64,000 bases of DNA from Halalkaliarchaeum sp. AArc-CO (GCF_024972735.1 NZ_CP087723.1:310001-374000); one strand, 5' to 3'; positions 34,502 through 43,161 are shown, numbered from the stretch's first letter. Numbers and translations are program-made. The notes: generated by a model from the sequence alone, not told the origin.

Positions 34502-36088
34502 ATGCGTATTGGTTCCCGCGTTCGCGACGCCGTCCGGACGCTCGTGTATCGCCCCCACGACGTTCTCCCGTGGTATCTCGTCGGTGCCGGCGTCCCCGCG
34601 GTGAGTCGCGTGATCAGCCTGCTCGCGTTCGCGCTGGCTGCCGGAGTGCTGTGGGCCCGAAGTGGGCTCGCGACGTTCCGCGAGCGCGCCCTCGAGATCG
34701 GACCGATCCCGGTCGACGATCCGGCCTTCGGGGAGGCGCAGGACCCGTTCGGGGATCCGGAGACGGTCGGACAACCGCCCGAACAGGAACTCGAGGAGCT
34801 CCTCGGCGCGACGCCCGAAGAACTCGCTGCGGTGTTCGAGCCGCTCGCGGATCCGCTTGCGGTTTCGATCGTCGTCGTCGGGCTCGTTCTCACCGGGATC
34901 GTCTCGGTGGGGCTCAACGCGGTCGCGTCGGCGGGCCGTCTCGGCGGCGTCTACGGTGCGCTTCGCGGTGCGGACGGCTCCCGGGCCGGCGTGGAGACGT
35001 TTCTCCGCGACTGGCGTTCGTTCCTCGCGCTTCTGATCGTCGAGCTCGTCGCGCTCGCAGTCGTCGTGCTCGTCGGACTCGGACTGCTTTCTACCGCCAT
35101 GGCCGCCGGCGGCGCCGCCGGCGTCGGGCTCGGGCTCCTTGCAGTCCTCGGGACGGTCGTCGGCATCCTCCTGGTGCAGCTGCTATTGGCGTTCGTCGGC
35201 CCGGCGATCGTCGTCGACGGCCGGGGGTTTTTCCCGGGGCTGAAAAGCGGCCTCGGGTTCCTCGTCCGCGAACCGCTCGCGGTCGTCGCCTACGTGGTGC
35301 TGGGGCTTTCAGTCCTCGTCGGACTCGCCGTCGTCGGGGGCGTCTTCTCGCTTCTGGGTGCCGGAAGCGTCGTCGCCCTGCTCGGGCTGGTGGTGGCGAC
35401 GCCGCTTTTGGAGACGACGAAGGTGAGCTTCTACGCCGCCTCGCGGGGCGAGGAGCTGTCGGCGCCGCCGCCGGATCTCCGGGAACACCGACCGCTTCGC
35501 TTCCGGGCCCGTGACGGCTTCGCCCGCGGCTGGCGGGAGCTTTTCGCGTTCGTCCGGGAGACGCCGGGGCTGCACGCGACGATCGTCGGTCTGTTCGCTG
35601 CCGGGATCGCGATCGGCTGGATCGTGATCGGTGGCGGACTCGTCGGGATCGTCGAGACCTCAATCGACGGGCGACTCGTGGGAACGAACCCGATCGGGCT
35701 CTTTTTCGACTTCGCGGCGAACAACTGGACGGTCGCGGTGCTCACCGCCACCGGCGGACTCGCGTTCGCGGTGCCGGCGGCGGTGTCGATCCTTTTTAAC
35801 GGCCTCGCGTTCGGCGCGATCGCCCGCCTCGAGGTCGACCTCCTGGAGCTTTTCGCGTTCGTCGTCCCCCACGGGATCGTCGAGATCCCTGCAATCTTGA
35901 TCGCCGGCGCGCTCGGCCTGTGGCTGGGGCTGATCGCGTTGCGGGGGGTCGTCGGACGCGCCGGTCGGGCGGATCTCGCCGACGGGATCCGGCGCGCCTA
36001 CTGGGTGCTTGTCGGCATCGCGATCCTGATCCTGGTGGCGGCGGTGATCGAGGCGTTCGTCAGCCCGTACCTGCGATTGCTGGTGTAG
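34502..36088 (+). CDS. Large membrane protein with C-terminal SpoIIM/DUF95-like domain
   Basis: This 528-residue polytopic protein has about ten helices. The N-terminal ~340 residues are a haloarchaeal membrane module (helices at ~35-52, ~120-145, ~178-240, ~255-310) containing a loop rich in E, P and G. The C-terminal ~190 residues (helices ~360-385, ~405-440, then EIPAILIAGALGLWLG at ~460-475) carry the FAANNWTVAV and PHGIVEIPA motifs of the SpoIIM (DUF95) family. It therefore looks like a fusion of two membrane modules. The function is unknown; SpoIIM relatives act in envelope remodelling in bacteria. The adjacent lipoprotein may be a partner. Confidence 0.8.
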   Translation: MRIGSRVRDAVRTLVYRPHDVLPWYLVGAGVPAVSRVISLLAFALAAGVLWARSGLATFRERALEIGPIPVDDPAFGEAQDPFGDPETVGQPPEQELEELLGATPEELAAVFEPLADPLAVSIVVVGLVLTGIVSVGLNAVASAGRLGGVYGALRGADGSRAGVETFLRDWRSFLALLIVELVALAVVVLVGLGLLSTAMAAGGAAGVGLGLLAVLGTVVGILLVQLLLAFVGPAIVVDGRGFFPGLKSGLGFLVREPLAVVAYVVLGLSVLVGLAVVGGVFSLLGAGSVVALLGLVVATPLLETTKVSFYAASRGEELSAPPPDLREHRPLRFRARDGFARGWRELFAFVRETPGLHATIVGLFAAGIAIGWIVIGGGLVGIVETSIDGRLVGTNPIGLFFDFAANNWTVAVLTATGGLAFAVPAAVSILFNGLAFGAIARLEVDLLELFAFVVPHGIVEIPAILIAGALGLWLGLIALRGVVGRAGRADLADGIRRAYWVLVGIAILILVAAVIEAFVSPYLRLLV

Positions 36089-36103
36089 TTTGACCGGGGC
36101 TCC

Positions 36104-37834
36104 TCAGTATGCCACGCCGACGGTTTCCTGGTAGCTGCCGTGCTGTGCTTCGAACACGTCCATGATCTCGCCCATCGTGGCGTACGCCTTCACCGCGTCG
36201 ACGATCGCGGGCATCGCGTTGTCGCCGGCGGCGACGACCGCTTCGAGTTCGGAAAGGGCTGCCTCGACCGCCTCGTCGTCGCGCTCCCGCTTGACCGACT
36301 CGAGCCGGTCGCGCTGGCGCTTTTGTACTGTCTCGTCCACCTCCAGGATCTCCGGGCGGGTGTCCTCGTCGATCTCGTAGGCGTTGACGCCGACGACCGT
36401 CTCTTCGCCCGCCTCGACGCGCTCCTGGTACTCGTAGGCGGCGTCCTGGATCTCCCGGTGGAAGAAGCCGTTTTCGATCCCGGACAGGACGCCTTCGCGC
36501 ACCGAGCCGTCACCCATTTCCCGGATCTCCTCGATGTACGCCATCGCTTCGGTTTCCACCTCGTCGGTGAGCGCCTCCACGGCGTAGGATCCCCCGAGAG
36601 GATCGACGATGTCGGCTGCGCCGGACTCCTCGGCGATGATCTGCTGGGTTCGCAGTGCGACACGGACCGCCTGTTCGCTGGGCAGCGCCAGCGCCTCGTC
36701 GTAGGAGTTGGTGTGTAGCGACTGGGTGCCGCCGAGCACGCCCGCGAGCGCCTGGATGGTCACCCGGACGACGTTGTTGAGCGGCTGCTGGGCGGTCAGC
36801 GACTGACCGGCCGTCTGGGTGTGGAACTTCAGCCGCTTCGAGGCCGGGTCAGCGGCGTCGTACCACTCGTCCATCACCCGGGCGTAGATCCGGCGGGCCG
36901 CGCGGAACTTCGCGACCTCCTCGAAGATGGAGTTGTGGGAGTTGAAAAAGAAGGACAGCTGCGGCGCGAACTCGTCGACGTCGAGCCCGCGGTCGATCCC
37001 GTCCTCGACGTAGGCGAACCCGTCCGCCAGCGTGAACGCCAGCTCCTGGACTGCTGTCGAGCCGGCCTCCCGGATGTGGTACCCCGACACCGAGATGGGA
37101 TTGAACTTCGGCGTCTCCGCGGCGGCGTACTCGATTACGTCCGTGACCAGATCCAGCGACGGCTCCGGGGGCATCACCCACTCCTTCTGGGCGATGAACT
37201 CCTTGAGCATGTCGTTTTGTAGGGTTCCCCGGAGCTGTTCGCGGGGGACGTCCTGCTGGTCTGCGAGCGCGATGTACATCGCGAAGATCACCGGCGCGCT
37301 CGGGTTGATGGTAAACGACGTCGACACCTCGCCGACGTCGATGCCCTCGAAGAGGATCTCCATGTCCCGCAGCGTGTCGACAGCGACCCCCTCCTTGCCG
37401 ACCTCGCCGTCGGCCATCGGGGCGTCCGAATCGATCCCCATCAGCGACGGCATGTCGAACGCCGTCGACAGCCCCGTCTGGCCGTTCTCGATGAGGTAGT
37501 GGAACCGCTCGTTGGTCTCCTCTGCGGTGCCGAAGCCGGCGAACTGACGCATCGTCCACGTCCGGCCGCGGTACATCGTCGGATACACTCCCCGGGTGAA
37601 CGGCTCCTCGCCCGGGAGCCCCAGATCCTCGGTGTACTCGAGGTCGGCGACGTCCTCGGGGGTGTACAGCCGATCGACCTCGAGGTTCGACACGGTGGCG
37701 AATCGGTCGCTGCGCTCGCCGTGTCGCTCCAGTACCGGATCGAGTGTTTCCGCCTCCCACTCCTCGCGCGCCCGGCGGATCTCCTCGAGTTCCTCCTCGT
37801 CGAACATAGTTCCCAGTTCTCCCCGATCGTCCAT
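36104..37834 (-). CDS. mcmA: Methylmalonyl-CoA mutase, large (catalytic) subunit
   Basis: This B12-dependent mutase subunit interconverts methylmalonyl-CoA and succinyl-CoA. The 576-residue protein corresponds to the TIM-barrel substrate-binding domain (YPTMYRGRTWTMRQFAGFGT near 85-105, TGLSTAFDMPSLMGID near 135-150, and the RAARRIYARV region ~305). The cobalamin-binding domain is missing, as is normal for archaea where it is a separate small protein; that gene is not in this window. The ATG at 37834 follows the FNR-like gene by ~85 bp on the same strand. Confidence 0.94.
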   Translation of the reverse strand: MDDRGELGTMFDEEELEEIRRAREEWEAETLDPVLERHGERSDRFATVSNLEVDRLYTPEDVADLEYTEDLGLPGEEPFTRGVYPTMYRGRTWTMRQFAGFGTAEETNERFHYLIENGQTGLSTAFDMPSLMGIDSDAPMADGEVGKEGVAVDTLRDMEILFEGIDVGEVSTSFTINPSAPVIFAMYIALADQQDVPREQLRGTLQNDMLKEFIAQKEWVMPPEPSLDLVTDVIEYAAAETPKFNPISVSGYHIREAGSTAVQELAFTLADGFAYVEDGIDRGLDVDEFAPQLSFFFNSHNSIFEEVAKFRAARRIYARVMDEWYDAADPASKRLKFHTQTAGQSLTAQQPLNNVVRVTIQALAGVLGGTQSLHTNSYDEALALPSEQAVRVALRTQQIIAEESGAADIVDPLGGSYAVEALTDEVETEAMAYIEEIREMGDGSVREGVLSGIENGFFHREIQDAAYEYQERVEAGEETVVGVNAYEIDEDTRPEILEVDETVQKRQRDRLESVKRERDDEAVEAALSELEAVVAAGDNAMPAIVDAVKAYATMGEIMDVFEAQHGSYQETVGVAY

Positions 37835-37837
37835 TAA

Positions 37838-37918
37838 GGATTCGCCGATCGCCGTCGTCGATCGCCGTCGCCAATCCCCGTCGCCGATCGCCGTCGCCGG
37901 GGCGACTCTCGCCGACGA
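37838..37918. repeat. Short GATCGCCGTCG-rich repeat tract between genes
   Basis: The gap between the mutase and reductase genes is built from several imperfect copies of CGCCGATCGCCGTCG (about four copies in ~75 bp). It is non-coding and most likely slippage-derived. No regulatory element is evident. Confidence 0.5.
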
Positions 37919-38560
37919 TCAGCCGAAGTTTTCGACTTTCGCCCCGTCGAAGCTCCCACCAGCCGATTCGACCGCCTGCTTTGCGAGATCGACGAACGAG
38001 TCGAAGCCGAACACGAACAGCTGTTCGCCCGCCGCCCCGGAGAGGACCTCGGCGACGGGGGTGTCGAGCGGCGCGTCGGTGACCCGAACCGTCGCCCCCC
38101 GTTCTCGGAGCCGGGCGAGTCGCGTCCCGTGGGCCGGCGACCCCTCGTATCGGTACACGACAGCCGCCTCGTTGCCAGCTGCGAGCGCGCGTTCGGCGAT
38201 CGCGACGGCCGGTCCCACCCCCGACCCGCCGGCGAGGACCACAGCGCGCGGCTCCCCTTCGTAATACTGATCGCCGAAAGGACCGGACATCTCGAGGGTC
38301 GTTCCGGGTGCAAGCGTCGCGAGGAACTCGCTGAACGGCCCGCTCTCCTCCGGGTCGATCCCGACGGTCACCTCGAAGGTGTCCGTCACGGACGGGGAGG
38401 ACAAGGTGTAAAACCGGGCGTACTCCTCGCCGTCGATCGTGGCCGCAAGGCGGACGAACTGCCCCGGCTCCGCCGTAAACTCCGGCGGTGTCGAGATCGT
38501 CACGGCGACTGTGTCGGTTCCGACGTTCTCGGTTTCGACGACTTCGACTGTCGCGTCCAT
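37919..38560 (-). CDS. FAD-dependent oxidoreductase of the ferredoxin-NADP reductase family
   Basis: This 213-residue flavoprotein has an N-terminal FAD-binding barrel with RFYTLSSP at 49-56 contacting the flavin and SGPFGDQYY near 92-100. The C-terminal NAD(P)-binding domain contains VVLAGGSGVGPAVA at ~107-120. No iron-sulfur domain is attached. Such proteins pass electrons between NAD(P)H and ferredoxin or other partners. The adjacent divergent 2-oxoacid:ferredoxin oxidoreductase, which reduces ferredoxin, is a sensible source of electrons, but the link is inferred from position only. Confidence 0.85.
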   Translation of the reverse strand: MDATVEVVETENVGTDTVAVTISTPPEFTAEPGQFVRLAATIDGEEYARFYTLSSPSVTDTFEVTVGIDPEESGPFSEFLATLAPGTTLEMSGPFGDQYYEGEPRAVVLAGGSGVGPAVAIAERALAAGNEAAVVYRYEGSPAHGTRLARLRERGATVRVTDAPLDTPVAEVLSGAAGEQLFVFGFDSFVDLAKQAVESAGGSFDGAKVENFG

Positions 38561-38691
38561 GGATGTGATTGTGTTTCATTACACACGGATATTCCTTCCG
38601 CGAGTCGCCTCACTCCTCGCTTTTGGCCTGCCCCTCGCTCGAACACGCGGGTCTCTCGAAATGAGTTTACAAACACAACCGAAAACCGTAT

Positions 38692-38712
38692 CTATAATGG
38701 TTTTTATACTCG
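38692..38712 (+). promoter_or_regulatory. Probable promoter region of korAB
   Basis: The AT-rich stretch CTATAATGGTTTTTATACTC lies ~100-120 nt before the korA ATG and differs from the GC-rich surroundings. It offers two TATA-like boxes. A second candidate (GTAAACTTCC) is closer, ~65 nt upstream. Which one is used cannot be told. Confidence 0.35.
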
Positions 38713-38812
38713 AAGAGACGATGTATTTCAGAAAAATCGAACGATTGTAAACTTCCTCGGCGTCATCCCAGTCAGAAGGCTTTTGATCGCTCCGAGGAAA
38801 CCCCCGCCTTGT

Positions 38813-40585
38813 ATGCCCGCGGACTTCAACTGGGCCATCGGCGGGGAAGCCGGCGATGGCATCGACTCGACCGGGAAGATCTTCGCACAGGCGCTCTCCC
38901 GGGCCGGTCGACACGTCTTCACCTCCAAGGACTTCGCGTCGCGTATCCGGGGCGGATACACGGCGTACAAGGTCAGGACGTCGGTCGACCAGGTGCAAAG
39001 CGTCGTCGACAGGCTCGACGTCCTCATCGCGCTCACTCCCCGAACCGTCGAGGAGAACCGCGAGGAACTTCACGACGAGTCCGTCGTGATCTACGACGGC
39101 TCTCGGACCACGATGCAGGGGCTGGATCTCCCCGAGGGTGTCGTCGGCCTCGACGTGCCGCTCAACGAGCTGGCCGAGGAGGCCGGCGGCGCGATCATGC
39201 GAAACGTCGTCGCCCTGGGTGCCGCCTGCGAGGTGAGCGGCTTCCCCATCGAGAACCTCGACTCGGCGCTGCAAAAGCGGTTCGGCGACAAGGGGACTGC
39301 GATCGTCGAGAACAACGAACGGGCCGCCCGGCTCGGCCGCGAATACGTCGCCGAGGAGTTCGACCACGAGTTCGACTACGAACTGGAGACGACCGACGCC
39401 GACTACGTTCTCCTCAACGGCGACGAGGCGATCGGCATGGGCGCGATCGCGGCCGGTTGCCGGTTTTACGCCGGCTATCCGATCACCCCTGCGACGGCCG
39501 TGATGGAGTATCTCACCGGTCGGATCGAGAAGTACGGCGGGCACGTGGTGCAGGCGGAGGACGAACTGGCGGCGATCAACCTGGCGCTGGGGGCCGCCCG
39601 CGCAGGCGCCCGATCGATGACGGCGACCTCCGGCCCGGGGATCGACCTGATGGCCGAGACGTTCGGCCTGGTTGCCACCTCCGAGACGCCGCTGGTGATC
39701 GCCAACGTGATGCGGTCGGGTCCCTCGACGGGAATGCCGACGAAACAGGAGCAGGGCGACCTGAACATGATGCTGTACGGGGGCCACGGCGAGGTGCCGC
39801 GGTTCGTCCTCGCGCCCACCACAGTTTCTGAGTGTTTCTGGAAGACGGTCGAGGCGTTCAACCTCGCCGAGAAGTACCAGCTCCCCGTCTATCTGGCTGC
39901 GGATCTCTCGCTTGCGGTCACCGAGCAGACGTTCCCGCCGGAGGCGTTCGACATGGACGAGGTGGAGATCGACCGCGGGTTCGTCGTCGACGAGGAGACG
40001 ATCGACGACCACCGCACCGAGGGCGGGAAGTTCAAACCACACGAGATCACCGACGACGGGATCAGCCCGCGGGCGTTCCCGGGAACCGACGGCGGCGCAC
40101 ACATGTCCACGGGCCTGGAACACGACGAACTGGGTCGCCGCACCGAGGACACCGAGATGCGGAAAAAGCAGGTCGAAAAACGCAACCGGAAGGTCGAAAC
40201 CGCAATCGAGCGCGAGGAGTTCGGCTACCGGGAGTTCGGCGACCCCGACGCCGACTCACTCGTGATCACGTGGGGGTCGACGGAGGGTGCACTCGTCGAG
40301 GCGCTTTCGTTCCTCGAAGAGGAGGGTATCGACGCGCGGGTGATCTCGGTGCCGTACATCTTCCCCCGTCCGGACCTCTCGGAGCCGGTCGAGGCGGCAG
40401 AGACGACGATCGTCGTCGAGTGCAACGAGCGCGGGCAGTTCGCGAACCTGGTGGAACACGACGTGCTCGAACGGGTCGAGCGGATCAACAAGTACGACGG
40501 CGTCCAGTTCAAGGCGGACGAACTCGCGGGCACGATCATGGACGTCCTCGAGGAATCAGCGGAGAAAGCGGAGGTGTCACAATGA
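38813..40585 (+). CDS. korA: 2-oxoacid:ferredoxin oxidoreductase, alpha subunit (gamma-alpha fusion)
   Basis: With the beta subunit this CoA-dependent enzyme oxidises a 2-oxoacid (pyruvate or 2-oxoglutarate) and reduces ferredoxin. The 590-residue protein has an N-terminal gamma domain (~1-185, IGGEAGDGIDSTGKI, SRIRGGYTAYKVR) fused to the alpha pyrimidine-binding domain (~195 on, YAGYPITPATAVMEYL, QAEDELAAIN, ATSGPGIDLMAE). This is the usual arrangement of halobacterial two-subunit enzymes. The ATG at 38813 is the natural start; the frame upstream is non-coding. Pyruvate and 2-oxoglutarate enzymes are close, so the kor name is provisional. Confidence 0.92.
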   Translation: MPADFNWAIGGEAGDGIDSTGKIFAQALSRAGRHVFTSKDFASRIRGGYTAYKVRTSVDQVQSVVDRLDVLIALTPRTVEENREELHDESVVIYDGSRTTMQGLDLPEGVVGLDVPLNELAEEAGGAIMRNVVALGAACEVSGFPIENLDSALQKRFGDKGTAIVENNERAARLGREYVAEEFDHEFDYELETTDADYVLLNGDEAIGMGAIAAGCRFYAGYPITPATAVMEYLTGRIEKYGGHVVQAEDELAAINLALGAARAGARSMTATSGPGIDLMAETFGLVATSETPLVIANVMRSGPSTGMPTKQEQGDLNMMLYGGHGEVPRFVLAPTTVSECFWKTVEAFNLAEKYQLPVYLAADLSLAVTEQTFPPEAFDMDEVEIDRGFVVDEETIDDHRTEGGKFKPHEITDDGISPRAFPGTDGGAHMSTGLEHDELGRRTEDTEMRKKQVEKRNRKVETAIEREEFGYREFGDPDADSLVITWGSTEGALVEALSFLEEEGIDARVISVPYIFPRPDLSEPVEAAETTIVVECNERGQFANLVEHDVLERVERINKYDGVQFKADELAGTIMDVLEESAEKAEVSQ

Positions 40586-41445
40586 GCTCAGACGTTCGAT
40601 TCACCGACTTCAAGTCGGACAAACAGCCCACCTGGTGTCCCGGCTGCGGCGACTTCGGGACGATGAACGGCATGATGAAGGCATTGGCGAACACCGGGAA
40701 CGATCCGGACAACACGTTCGTCGTCGCCGGCATCGGCTGTTCGGGCAAGATCGGTACCTACATGCACAGCTACTCGCTCCACGGCGTCCACGGCCGGGCG
40801 CTCCCGGTCGGGGCGGGCGTGAAGATCGCCAACCCCGACCTCGAGGTGATGGTCGCCGGCGGCGACGGCGACGGCTACTCGATCGGGGTAGGCCATTTCA
40901 TCCACAACGTCCGCCGGAACGTCGACATGACCTACGTCGTGATGGACAACCGGATCTACGGGCTCACGAAGGGGCAGGCGTCGCCGACCTCGCGGGCGGA
41001 CTTCGAGACGTCGACGACGCCGGAGGGCCCCCAGCAGTCGCCGGTGAATCCCCTGGCGCTGGCGCTTGCGGCCGGCGGGACGTTCATCGCCCAGTCGTTC
41101 TCCTCGGACGCGATGCGACACGCCGAGATCGTCCAGGAGGCGATCGAGCACGACGGCTTCGGCTTCGTCAACGTGTTCTCGCCGTGTGTCACCTTCAACG
41201 ACGTCGACACCTACGATTACTTCCGGGATAACCTGGTCGACCTGGCGGACACCGATCACGACCCGACCGACGAGGACGAGGCGAAACGGAAGATCCTCGA
41301 CAGCTCCAGGGAGTACCAGGGCGTGCTCTACCGGGATCCCGGGGCGAAGACCTACGAGGAGTCGAAGGGGCTCGACGAGCCGATGACAGAGATCCCAGAC
41401 GGCGCCCCCGAGGACGCGATGGACCTGGTTCGGGAGTTTTACTGA
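40582..41445 (+). CDS. korB: 2-oxoacid:ferredoxin oxidoreductase, beta subunit
   Basis: This is a 287-residue thiamine diphosphate-binding subunit. Cluster-binding cysteines are in TWCPGCGDFG (C19, C22) and GIGCSGK (C53), with a later one in FSPCVTF (~204). The TPP motif is GGDGDGYSIG at ~93 with the downstream NN-like MDNRIYGLTKGQ. The ATG overlaps the korA stop in ATGA, so the subunits are translationally coupled in equal amounts. The pair carries out the ferredoxin-linked step of the citric acid cycle or pyruvate oxidation. Confidence 0.93.
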   Translation: MSSDVRFTDFKSDKQPTWCPGCGDFGTMNGMMKALANTGNDPDNTFVVAGIGCSGKIGTYMHSYSLHGVHGRALPVGAGVKIANPDLEVMVAGGDGDGYSIGVGHFIHNVRRNVDMTYVVMDNRIYGLTKGQASPTSRADFETSTTPEGPQQSPVNPLALALAAGGTFIAQSFSSDAMRHAEIVQEAIEHDGFGFVNVFSPCVTFNDVDTYDYFRDNLVDLADTDHDPTDEDEAKRKILDSSREYQGVLYRDPGAKTYEESKGLDEPMTEIPDGAPEDAMDLVREFY

Positions 41446-41461
41446 ACCACGACCGTTTTCT

Positions 41462-41560
41462 GCCTCGGGTGCGCTCCCTTCGGTCGCGCACCACTCGTTG
41501 AAAAAGCTCGAGCAAAAAGGCCGGCGGCGAACGCAGTGAGCCGCCGGTACAACGTCTCGA
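41462..41560 (+). terminator. Inverted repeats after korB
   Basis: Two inverted repeats follow the korB stop: GGTGCGC...GCGCACC and CCGGCGGC...GCCGCCGG. There is a GAAAAAGC stretch between them but no long T-run on the plus strand. They could act as a termination region for korAB; this is a structural guess. Confidence 0.35.
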
Positions 41561-41594
41561 AAACACCGCGCCTCCCTTCGATCGGCGTCGGTAC

Positions 41595-41904
41595 TCAGTC
41601 TTTGCGGAGTGATCCGTCCTCGATCGGGATTCGTCCGTCTGGTGAGATCGTGCTGGTCCATGTAGTCGGCTGCCTGGAACAGCACCGTCTCGTCTTCCGG
41701 GATCGACGCTATCTCGAGGGCGTAACTGAGCGCCGTCATCCGATCGAACTCGAACCGGTCGGAGATCAGCAGTAGCTCGAAAAGTGTGGCCCGCGAGGTG
41801 TATATTCGCCCCTCGTTCTCGACTGCGATCTCGGCGGCATTCTCCTGGAGCCAATCGTCGTCTTTCACCAACGCGATGAAGAGATCGGTGTCAGCGTAAA
41901 TCAT
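41595..41904 (-). pseudogene. Broken VapC-like PIN-domain toxin
   Basis: From ATG 41904 the minus strand encodes 88 residues of a PIN-domain RNase: the start MIYADTDLFIALVKDDDW, with the first catalytic Asp in YADTDL, and the helix with a conserved Glu (TLFELLL). After MDQHDLT (41641) the PFDAYHAA-type segment that carries the later catalytic acids is missing. A one-base shift then gives PDGRIPIEDGSLRKD and a stop at 41595, which looks like the usual C-terminal tail of haloarchaeal VapC. The frame in use runs on into antisense korB sequence. So an internal deletion with frameshift has probably inactivated the toxin. Its ATG overlaps the end of an antitoxin remnant. Confidence 0.6.
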
Positions 41905-41980
41905 CGGCGTCCGATTCGGTGACGTCGTTGACTGCATCCGCGTACGCAGCCTCGCGTGCCTCCCGTTTTATATAAATGGA
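41891..41980 (-). pseudogene. Remnant of the VapB-like antitoxin C-terminus
   Basis: Just upstream of the PIN fragment, in the frame that ends in an ATGATTTACGCTGA overlap with its start, the sequence reads REAREAAYADAVNDVTESDA then DDLR and stop. This is like the acidic C-terminal tail of haloarchaeal antitoxins. An in-frame TGA sits directly upstream, no start codon is left, and the DNA-binding domain is gone. The overlap typical of vapBC operons survives although both genes are damaged. Confidence 0.45.
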
Positions 41981-42002
41981 TCACTATATTTTGAATAGAA
42001 AC

Positions 42003-42042
42003 AAATTATAAGAGAGCCATCGTCGTACACCAATACAGGAGC
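42003..42042 (+). promoter_or_regulatory. Promoter and ribosome binding site of the HTH/TumE-like cassette
   Basis: AAATTATAAGAG at ~42003-42012 is a good TATA-type box and AGGAG at ~42037-42041 lies 8 nt before the ATG at 42049. An AT-rich block (TATATAAATGGATCACTATA) 20-30 nt further upstream contains imperfect dyad symmetry and could be an operator for the winged-helix protein. The operator is a guess. Confidence 0.45.
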
Positions 42043-42048
42043 TACATC

Positions 42049-42594
42049 ATGGACTCGTGGACTGAGCGACTCAGTACCAGGGAACGCGTGCGAAAAATCG
42101 CGCTCTCGCTCACGCGACCCCGGTCAGTCAACTGGATCAAGAACGAAGCCGACGTCGCGTCGTGGGACACCACGAAGGACGAACTCGAGCGGCTCGTCGA
42201 GTACGGGCAGATCAAACGTGTCGAAGACGACAGCGGGAACGAGACGCGATACCGATACGGTCCCAACTATCGACGGCGCTATCTCGACCGCGTGGAAGAA
42301 CTCGCGGCCGAACACACCAAAGACGAACTGCGGAACGAATTCGCAGAGATCCAAGAGCAGATCGAAGCGTGGCAGGACACCTACGGCGTGAACTCCCTGA
42401 GCGAACTGGGGGAGTCCGTGACTGACGCGGATCTGTCGAGCGACGAGATTCGGGAGCGAAACGCAGTCATCCGCCGATGGAAGCGTTCCCGGGAGACGAA
42501 ACGTCTCGTCGATCACGCGCTCTCCCTGTACGACGATCTCGAAAGCGTCACCGATCCCGAAACCGACCCTCGGCCGGGCGAGGCGGCACAGTAA
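42049..42594 (+). CDS. Winged-helix protein (DUF7342-like), putative antitoxin
   Basis: This 181-residue protein has an N-terminal winged helix (~10-70: RERVRKIALSLTRPRSVNWI then WDTTKDELERLVEYGQI) and a charged helical C-terminal half. It resembles the haloarchaeal DUF7342 family, whose members often precede a small toxin-like gene. The next gene starts three bases after its stop, so the two form an operon. No metal-binding or ligand site is visible. A role as autorepressor and antitoxin is inferred from the partner and gene order, not from a motif. Confidence 0.78.
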   Translation: MDSWTERLSTRERVRKIALSLTRPRSVNWIKNEADVASWDTTKDELERLVEYGQIKRVEDDSGNETRYRYGPNYRRRYLDRVEELAAEHTKDELRNEFAEIQEQIEAWQDTYGVNSLSELGESVTDADLSSDEIRERNAVIRRWKRSRETKRLVDHALSLYDDLESVTDPETDPRPGEAAQ

Positions 42595-42597
42595 TCG

Positions 42598-43107
42598 ATG
42601 GCGTCGCTGTTCGTCTTTCTCGCTCACCGGAGTCTACTCGATCAGCACACCGCTCACGGCGAGATCCAAACGTGGCTACGCAACCAGGGCGGGTGTCGGG
42701 ACGTCCGGTACGCGCCGAGTTCTATCCGGCGACACGAGGTCTGCGCGACGGTCGACCCCGAAATTCTGCTGGGAGAGCCGTATCCTTCGGAGACGGCCGA
42801 CCTTCGTGTGGAGTTCGAGTTTCCGGACGACGCCGGGTACGATTACTACGAGATTCAGTGGGTCGACGGGGAGCGGAACTACTCGTTCGGGTGGCACCAG
42901 GACGAAACGCACCCGGACCTCGGGAAGTGTCACTTCCAGCTCGACCATCGTGACGAAACAGTCGCTCGAAACCCGGCCGTGTTCCACGACAGCCATCCGG
43001 TGAACGTCCTCGAGCAACGGCTCTCGCTCGTGCCGTCGATTCTCGAGTTGGTGACCTGGAAAAACGATCGGCCGGCCCTCTCTCGGTGGCCGCCTGAGGA
43101 GATGTGA
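42598..43107 (+). CDS. TumE-like (DUF6516) protein, putative toxin
   Basis: This 169-residue protein begins MASLFVFLAHRSLLDQHTAH. The central block (~75-125) reads YYEIQWVDGERNYSFGWHQD, then ETHPDLGKCHFQLDH, close in pattern to the Y.W.D...-HP...HKH core of TumE-type toxins (DUF6516), where conserved W, H and D residues cluster. Homology is judged by eye and is only probable. It is tightly linked to the winged-helix gene upstream (3-bp gap) and has the antitoxin-first order. Nearby lies the decayed VapBC locus. Confidence 0.6.
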   Translation: MASLFVFLAHRSLLDQHTAHGEIQTWLRNQGGCRDVRYAPSSIRRHEVCATVDPEILLGEPYPSETADLRVEFEFPDDAGYDYYEIQWVDGERNYSFGWHQDETHPDLGKCHFQLDHRDETVARNPAVFHDSHPVNVLEQRLSLVPSILELVTWKNDRPALSRWPPEEM

Positions 43108-43161
43108 TCGAAGCGAGACGATTCGACGTTGTCATACGGCACGAACGACTACCAGTCGCTA

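Noticed and set aside
41536-41775. A 79-codon plus-strand frame after korB
   Set aside because: It is antisense to the PIN remnant and shows no family resemblance.
40588-41937. A 449-codon minus-strand frame beginning with a PIN domain
   Set aside because: Only the first 88 codons from 41904 resemble a PIN toxin. The rest is antisense to korB, so it was annotated as a broken toxin and not as a long protein.
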